NCBI GenBank assembly: GCA_963751595.1 | Contig: CAVVVC010000001.1 | Location: forward strand, 1,534,855-1,598,854 | Length of the DNA: 64,000 nucleotides | Origin: JAHEGP01 sp963751595 | GTDB lineage: Bacteria > Pseudomonadota > Gammaproteobacteria > Pseudomonadales > JAHEGP01 | Direction: 5' to 3' | Shown: one piece after another, positions 62,632-64,000 of the stretch | Layout of the letters: each line of letters begins with the position of its first letter | Position numbering within the stretch: the first letter of the stretch is position 1 | The notes under the pieces: model-generated | What the model was told of the DNA's origin: nothing | The model's database searches: none | Seen by the model: the letters and a program-made list of their open reading frames with translations, nothing else | Made by a program: the position numbers and the translations under genes

Positions 62632-64000
62632 CGACAGCATCCTGCTTGATACGATCGAGACGTTCCAGTTCATCGTAGCGCCAGGCCGGCAAAATCGGCA
62701 TCACGTCATCATCCATCAGGTTGACGCCATCGTCCCTGGCGCGCAACTGCTGTTCCCGCATGTGGTTGTACTTGACGCCGGTCGCGCCGTTCAGTACCCG
62801 GGCATCCCGCACGATGGTACTGCGCAGGAACACCATCAAGTTGGTTTTTTCCTTCTTGGTGCCATTGTTGCGGAACAGGCGCCCCAACCACGGAATATCG
62901 CCCAGTACCGGAACCTTGCGCTCGACCTGATTCAGGTTGTCCTGGATTAGGCCGCCCAGCACCACGGTATCACCGTCGTCAGCGAGCACCGTGGTAGTGA
63001 TCTCACGCTTGTTGGTTATGACGTCGGATGCCACCAGCTCGGTGAGGGACGATATCTCCTGCACGATCTCCATCACAATCGAGTCACCCTCATTGATATG
63101 AGGCGTGACCTTCAGCGTAATACCGACGTCCTTGCGCTCGATGGTCTGGAACGGGTTATTGGGGTTGCTGCCGGTGCCGGTCGACGTAAAGCTGCCGGTC
63201 ACGAAAGGGACTTCCTGCCCGACGACAATCGTGGCTTCATTATTGTCGAGGGTCAGCAAACTGGGCGTGGAGAGGATGTTGGTGTCGCTTTCCTCCTGCA
63301 GGGCCTTGACCAGCACGTTGAAGTTGAGCCCGTCTTCATCCACCCGGCCCACGCCAAATGAAAAGCCCGGTGAGGCGGCGAGTGCAGCGCCAATGAGACC
63401 GTCATCTTCTTCGATGATGCCTGCGGTGGTGGCGCCCAGCAACCCAACCCCGGATGCTGGTGGACTGGCATTGGCACCATAAACCCCCGCCTCTTGTCAC
63501 CAAACAACCACTCGATGCCAAACTCCTTGTCATTGATGTTCGCCACTTCCACCAGGATCGCCTCCACCAACACCTGGGCACGACGAATATCCAGCTTGGC
63601 TATCACCGCGGTAATGGTTTGCATCACATCCGGGTCGGCGGTAATGATCAGCGCATTGGTGGCCTCGTCAGCCTCGATGACGGCGCTGGTCTTGCCGGCG
63701 GTCTCCTTGGCGTTCTCCGCTTCTATCTTGGACAGGTTGTCAGTGACCCGTCCCAGCACCTCGGCGACGTCAACAGCGTTGGCGTATTCGAGGTAAATCA
63801 CGTTGGCATTGCCGATGCTCTCCAGGGGAACGTCCAGGTAACGTACCATGGTGCGGATTCGCGCCCGCTGAACCTCATCGCCGGTGACCAGGACGCTGTT
63901 GGTGCGCTTGTCGGCCACCACGCTGGAAGTTACAGGAACCTGCCTCGGCAGCGTTACCCTTGTTTTGCTGCTCAAGACGGTTGATCAGTGTTACCACCTC
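62621..64000 (-). CDS. gspD: Type II secretion secretin GspD (partial, two frame breaks)
   Basis: GspD is the outer-membrane secretin ring. The right edge cuts the gene; about 460 C-terminal residues are visible. N-domain repeats (VVADKRTNSVLVTGDEVQRARI, IYLEYANAVDVAEVLGRV, LIITADPDVMQTI, DIRRAQVLVEAILVEV) lead into the secretin core (NILSTPSLLTLDNNEATIVVGQEVPF, VGITLKVTPHINEGD, VVLGGLIQD, PVLGDIPWLGRLF). Two one-base breaks interrupt it: a missing G at about 63484-63492, in the variable loop before GVGLLGATTAG, and an extra base at about 63936-63942. The C-terminus overlaps gspE. Confidence 0.88.

Noticed and set aside
1..64000. Searched by eye for tRNA, rRNA, RNase P, SRP and tmRNA genes, CRISPR arrays, riboswitches and prophage genes
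   Set aside because: No stretch showed the needed conserved sequences; a covariance-model scan would be decisive.

Overview
The window is GC-rich, densely coded gammaproteobacterial chromosome. Its housekeeping synteny is close to Pseudomonas: dapA-bamC-MBL hydrolase-purC; rpoE-rseA-rseB-rseC-mucD-lepA-lepB-DUF4845-rnc-era-recO divergent from nadB; cysM-relA-mazG; and sdhE-ygfX facing ygfZ. Several genes point to a marine oligotroph of the Cellvibrionales/Halieaceae type (wax-ester synthase, tRNA-queuosine mannosyltransferase homologue, coenzyme F420 genes). That placement is inference; Gammaproteobacteria itself is secure.

Layout. 1-5.2 kb: partial smrA, rnb, a zinc-ribbon hypothetical, a DUF4124 protein and a YpfJ-type metallopeptidase. 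5.3-9.7 kb: a tandem LPS-type kinase plus glycosyltransferase, then methionine aminotransferase and omega-amidase, all on the + strand. 9.7-15.1 kb (- strand): wax-ester synthase/DGAT, purC, MBL hydrolase, bamC and dapA. 15.2-25.3 kb: DUF3806, DUF1631, trpS, queuosine mannosyltransferase, apeB, a CHASE2-like Ser/Thr kinase and uppP. 25.3-34.9 kb: tsaB, mobA, adk, mazG, relA, cysM, recO, era, rnc and DUF4845. 34.9-47.9 kb: lepB, lepA, mucD, the sigma-E operon, nadB, ygfX, sdhE, ygfZ, ung and an alpha/beta hydrolase.

48.1-54.1 kb is the most distinctive part. It is a complete, co-oriented coenzyme F420 set: npdG (NADPH:F420 reductase), cofE, cofD, cofC and a fused cofG/cofH (fbiC). A 170-bp IS4-like MITE sits exactly at the fbiC stop codon. 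Its 18-bp terminal inverted repeats are perfect and it is flanked by a 10-bp target duplication. F420 is rare in Gammaproteobacteria, and no F420-using enzyme other than npdG is visible here.

54.4-64 kb holds a DUF1499 membrane protein, a 58-residue rubredoxin and a type II secretion cluster (gspD-E-F-H-I-J-K-L-M, - strand) that runs off the right edge. gspG is absent between gspF and gspH. gspD, E, F and J each contain one to three single-base frame breaks, several in homopolymers. lepB carries a similar one. I read these mainly as consensus errors, but decay of the secretion system is not excluded.

No rRNA, tRNA, CRISPR array, prophage or replication origin was found.
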